Below are positions 21,963 to 26,756 of a stretch of 26,756 bases of DNA, in pieces. The stretch comes from Euplotes aediculatus (lineage: Eukaryota; Ciliophora; Spirotrichea; Euplotida; Euplotidae). The stretch spans positions 1 to 26,756 of the forward strand of contig JAQGFW010008025.1 in assembly GCA_030463445.1 (NCBI GenBank), written 5' to 3'. The position numbers were made by a program, and so were the translations under genes. Below the pieces are notes generated by a model. The model was not told the DNA's origin and did not search any database. It saw only the letters and a list, made by a program, of their open reading frames with translations. Position 1 is the first letter of the stretch. Every line of letters begins with the position of its first letter.

Positions 21963-23681
21963 ATGAATATTCAAGGAAAAGCAAAAGAACAAATGACCTA
22001 CGATGCCATCGTCGTTGGTTCTGGAATATCGGGCGGTTGGGCTGCCAAAGAATTATGTGAGAAAGGATTAAAAGTATTAATGCTTGAGCGTGGACGCAAT
22101 ATCGAACACGTTTCGGGATACGAAACTGCCATGAAAAACCCGTGGGAGTTTCCGCATCGTGGCAAGGTAGATAACATGGCTCGTGAAGAGTACTGGGCAA
22201 GTGTGCGTACTGGATATACAGCAAACGAAGAACACCGCCATCATTTCGAGAACGACAAAGAGAATCCTTACGGCGAAAAACGCCCATTCGACTGGATTCG
22301 TGGCTATCACCTCGGAGGGCGTTCGTTGATGTGGGGTCGCCAATCTTACCGCCTGAATGAGCGTGACTTTACGGCAAATATCGAAGACGGGCATGGAATC
22401 GACTGGCCTATTCGCTACAAAGACCTTGCTCCGTGGTATTCTTATGTTGAGAAATTTATCGGCGTAAGTGGTACTCGTGAAGGGTTAGACGTACTACCCG
22501 ATGGCGATTTTCAGCCCGGTATGGAATTAAATTGTGTAGAACGTGAAGTAAAAAAATCAATTGAGAAAAACTTCAAAGGCCGCCATTTAATGATTGGTCG
22601 TGCGGCACATATTACCTCGCCAACAGCCATTCAGACAGCATTGGGTCGTGCTTCTTGCCAATACCGCAACGCTTGTATGCGTGGTTGCCCTTATGGTGGT
22701 TATTTTAGCACGCAATCTGCCACATTGCCAGCAGCACAAAAAACTGGTAATTTGACCGTAATTACTGATAAGATTGCCTATCAAGTTATTTATGATGACG
22801 AAAAAGGGCGTGCAACAGGTGTAAGAGTGATTGACCAAAACACCAAAGAACACGAAGAATATTATTCAAAAATTATATTCTTGAATGCTTCTGCCATTAA
22901 TTCTGCTTGGATTATGATGCAGAGTACTTCTGCTAAGCATCCTAATGGTTTAGGAAATGAATCTGACCAATTGGGCCGTAACATCATGGACCACCACCTT
23001 GCGGTTGGTGCAAGTGGTACTTTTGAAGGTATGGAGGATATGTATTACTACGGACGCCGTGCCAATGGCGTTTATATTCCACGTTTTACAAACTGGGGAA
23101 GTGATAACAAACGTGATTTTGTTCGTGGATTTGGCTATCAAGGTGGTGCAAGCCGTGAAGGTTGGGGACGAGGAACAAAAGTTGATGGATTCGGAGCAGA
23201 TTTCAAAGAGAAAATGACTCAGCCAGGCCCTTGGACATTCGGTATCGGTGGATTTGGTGAGACCTTGCCAGACTCTAACAATCGTTTTACATTATCCGAT
23301 AAAAAAGATAAATGGGGACTTCCAGTTGTTGAGTTTGATGCTGCTTGGGGCGAGAACGCAATCAAAATGCGAGTTGCCATGATGAACGAAGCCGCTGAGA
23401 TGCTCGAAGCTGCTGGTCTGAAAAATATATCTACTTATGATGACCGTAGCAAAAACCCAGGCATCGGTATCCATGAGATGGGAACTGCCCGTATGGGAAG
23501 AGACCCTAAAACTTCGGTTTTGAATGCTCACAATCAAGTTTGGGGTGCCGAAAACGTATTTGTTACTGACGGAGCAGCCATGACCTCGGCTTCTTGTGTA
23601 AACCCATCTCTGACTTACATGGCACTCACTGCCCGTGCTGCCGATTTTGCAGTTTCAGAGATGAAACGTTTGAACTTATAA
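21963..23681 (+). CDS. GMC-family FAD oxidoreductase
   Basis: 572 aa. FAD-binding V-V-G-S-G-I-S-G-G-W-A-A-K-E-L at 17-31 and L-E-R-G-R (41-45). G-G-R-S-L-M-W-G-R-Q is the GMC signature near 117-126. A Cys-rich C-Q-Y-R-N-A-C-M-R-G-C-P-Y-G-G insert lies around 230. The active site is H-E-M-G-T-A-R-M-G, with N-P-S-L-T-Y-M-A-L-T-A-R-A-A-D near the C-terminus. Paired with a Tat-exported subunit 3, it is likely a periplasmic sugar or polyol dehydrogenase. Similar Bacteroidetes pairs include glucoside 3-dehydrogenases, but the substrate is not shown here. It has no signal of its own. A strong terminator follows. Confidence 0.9.
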   Translation: MNIQGKAKEQMTYDAIVVGSGISGGWAAKELCEKGLKVLMLERGRNIEHVSGYETAMKNPWEFPHRGKVDNMAREEYWASVRTGYTANEEHRHHFENDKENPYGEKRPFDWIRGYHLGGRSLMWGRQSYRLNERDFTANIEDGHGIDWPIRYKDLAPWYSYVEKFIGVSGTREGLDVLPDGDFQPGMELNCVEREVKKSIEKNFKGRHLMIGRAAHITSPTAIQTALGRASCQYRNACMRGCPYGGYFSTQSATLPAAQKTGNLTVITDKIAYQVIYDDEKGRATGVRVIDQNTKEHEEYYSKIIFLNASAINSAWIMMQSTSAKHPNGLGNESDQLGRNIMDHHLAVGASGTFEGMEDMYYYGRRANGVYIPRFTNWGSDNKRDFVRGFGYQGGASREGWGRGTKVDGFGADFKEKMTQPGPWTFGIGGFGETLPDSNNRFTLSDKKDKWGLPVVEFDAAWGENAIKMRVAMMNEAAEMLEAAGLKNISTYDDRSKNPGIGIHEMGTARMGRDPKTSVLNAHNQVWGAENVFVTDGAAMTSASCVNPSLTYMALTARAADFAVSEMKRLNL

Positions 23682-23699
23682 ACATTTGATAATAAGTAA

Positions 23700-23744
23700 A
23701 TAACAAAAGGGTGGTTCGCTATTTGCAAATCACCCTTTTGTTAT
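23700..23744 (+). terminator. terminator of the GMC operon
   Basis: ATAACAAAAGGGTG (23700-23713) pairs perfectly with CACCCTTTTGTTAT (23731-23744) around a 17-nt loop that can itself pair partly (TTCGC/GCAAA). It begins 18 nt after the GMC stop. Confidence 0.8.
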
Positions 23745-23785
23745 ATCTATTCATCAAAACTCTAAACTATTTACAGCAATAATTC

Positions 23786-24628
23786 ATGAAAAATGATAAT
23801 TCTCAGAAAATAAATAAGTATTTGATGCCAATAATTAGCATTCCTGCATTATTTTTTGGGGTATATACAATGATATTTTTAGGAGTTCCAAAATCAATTT
23901 GGTTAAAGAATATCATCTTTAATTTCTCAATAATTTTGTTGGTTTTAGGGTATTTATCAATATACAAATCCAAAAATCAGATTGCAAAGGAATATCCATC
24001 TCTAAGATTGGTATTTTTATTATTAGTATTGTTGCTACCTTTTCTAAATGAAGATATGAATGGCGTTCGGCGTTGGATTACCCTTTTTGGTTTTCAATTA
24101 AATATCGGGCTCATTATAACACCTTTGTTAATTATTGAAATTGAAAAAAATCGAAATATTAGGAGTAGTTTACTAACCTTTTTGATTGGTATAGGTATTT
24201 TTTTAGTACAGCCCGACGCATCACAAGTTATGGCATTTGGCTTGGCATCTGCCTTAATATTGTGGACAAAATACAAGGTTTTCTACATCCGAATCCTTTT
24301 GATTTCTATTACGCTTTTAGCATCAGCGTTTGCTTGGATAAATCTGGATAATTTACCGCCTGTCGATTATGTTGAGAGAATTCAGCAGGTTAGCGTTCAA
24401 ATAAATCTTGTTTACTACGTTTTTTCTTTGTTATCCCTTTTTCTTCTACTTTACCCTTTCTTCTTTAGTCATTCAAAAAGCATTGTTTCATCAAGTTTGG
24501 GGCTGTATTTTGCACTTCTGATTTTGGCAACATTCTTGGGTAATTTCCCAGTTTTGATTATGGGATATGGAGTATCTCCAATGATTGGTTATTATTTTGC
24601 CTTGACTTGGTTAATTAAAAACCAATAA
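23786..24628 (+). CDS. SEDS-like (FtsW/RodA-related) multispanning membrane protein
   Basis: 280 aa with eight to ten hydrophobic helices. N-G-V-R-R-W-I-T-L-F-G-F-Q-L-N-I-G (92-108) matches the G-A-R-R-W-I...F-Q-P-S-E segment of FtsW/RodA glycosyltransferases, V-Q-P-D-A-S-Q-V recalls Q-P-D-L-G-T, and the end (G-N-F-P-V-L-I-M-G-Y-G-V-S-P-M-I-G-Y) recalls the SEDS C-terminal helix pair. It is about 100 residues shorter than RodA and lacks the extracytoplasmic L-P-E-x-H-T-D-F-I-F segment with the catalytic Asp. It may therefore be a non-catalytic or divergent relative. It stands alone between two terminators. The homology is judged by eye. Confidence 0.5.
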   Translation: MKNDNSQKINKYLMPIISIPALFFGVYTMIFLGVPKSIWLKNIIFNFSIILLVLGYLSIYKSKNQIAKEYPSLRLVFLLLVLLLPFLNEDMNGVRRWITLFGFQLNIGLIITPLLIIEIEKNRNIRSSLLTFLIGIGIFLVQPDASQVMAFGLASALILWTKYKVFYIRILLISITLLASAFAWINLDNLPPVDYVERIQQVSVQINLVYYVFSLLSLFLLLYPFFFSHSKSIVSSSLGLYFALLILATFLGNFPVLIMGYGVSPMIGYYFALTWLIKNQ

Positions 24629-24631
24629 AAA

Positions 24632-24655
24632 AGCTACCACATTTCTGTGGTAGCT
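24632..24655 (-). terminator. terminator between convergent genes (katG side)
   Basis: AGCTACCACA and TGTGGTAGCT form a perfect 10-bp stem with a 4-nt loop. Read on the minus strand it is followed directly by a T-run (TTTTTATTGG), a standard rho-independent terminator for katG; the plus-strand gene ends 4 nt before it. Confidence 0.9.
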
Positions 24656-24675
24656 GAATAAGAGAAACACGATAA

Positions 24676-26756
<2,081 letters not shown>

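Noticed and set aside
21931-22394. Minus-strand frames inside the GMC oxidoreductase gene
   Set aside because: Shadows of a highly conserved enzyme; they lack promoters and recognisable folds.

Overview
The window looks like a chromosome segment of an AT-rich Bacteroidetes bacterium, most likely a member of the Cytophagales. The reasons are the acetyl/succinylornithine-type carbamoyltransferase, the repeated use of Bacteroidetes -7 boxes (TAnnTTTG), the general lack of Shine-Dalgarno sites, and families typical of that phylum (GMC oxidoreductase with a Tat-exported subunit 3, YeeE/YedE pairs, DUF202). No rRNA, complete tRNA or CRISPR array was seen.

Layout. (1) 1-1250: argF', an arginine biosynthesis gene with its own terminator. 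(2) 1250-5500: an accessory stretch holding a partial tRNA 3' end, a long hairpin repeat, a whole hipBA toxin-antitoxin pair with a clear promoter/operator, a 1066-bp insertion sequence whose transposase is split by a GC-rich 16-nt insertion, a 5'-truncated TonB-type gene, and a shrunken IS4-like relic. (3) 5560-9020: a small self-regulated cluster (SnoaL-like protein, alpha/beta hydrolase, AraC regulator, metallo-beta-lactamase-fold hydrolase). Two promoters carry the same pair of direct repeats. (4) 9421-20870, all on the minus strand: a sulfur-oxidation and redox region. It contains a CRP-type regulator and DUF202 protein, a peroxiredoxin, two rhodaneses, a small methyltransferase, cytochrome bd (cydAB), a TsdA-like dihaem thiosulfate dehydrogenase, a SoxB-like metallohydrolase, an outer-membrane porin and a YeeE/YedE sulfur-transport pair. 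(5) 21253-23681: a gluconate-dehydrogenase subunit 3-like protein and a GMC oxidoreductase. (6) 23786-26756: a SEDS-like membrane protein and the 3' part of katG, which runs off the window.

The strongest signals are regulatory. Three near-identical CRP-type palindromes (TGTGA-N6-TTACA, one with CGTGA) lie upstream of the peroxiredoxin, tsdA-soxB and porin-YeeE-YedE units. Each is exactly 21 nt from a TAnnTTTG box. The local CRP-type regulator has the R-E-x-x-x-R recognition pattern expected for TGTGA half-sites. Together these suggest one regulon for thiosulfate or sulfane-sulfur use, with a cysteine-rich CRP protein as possible sensor. Separately, GACCTTTAAAACAAA-type direct repeats occur in pairs before the SnoaL gene and before araC. 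In both places the proximal repeat starts 36 nt before a TAnnTTTG box, pointing to an autoregulated AraC switch over an uncharacterised hydrolase pathway.
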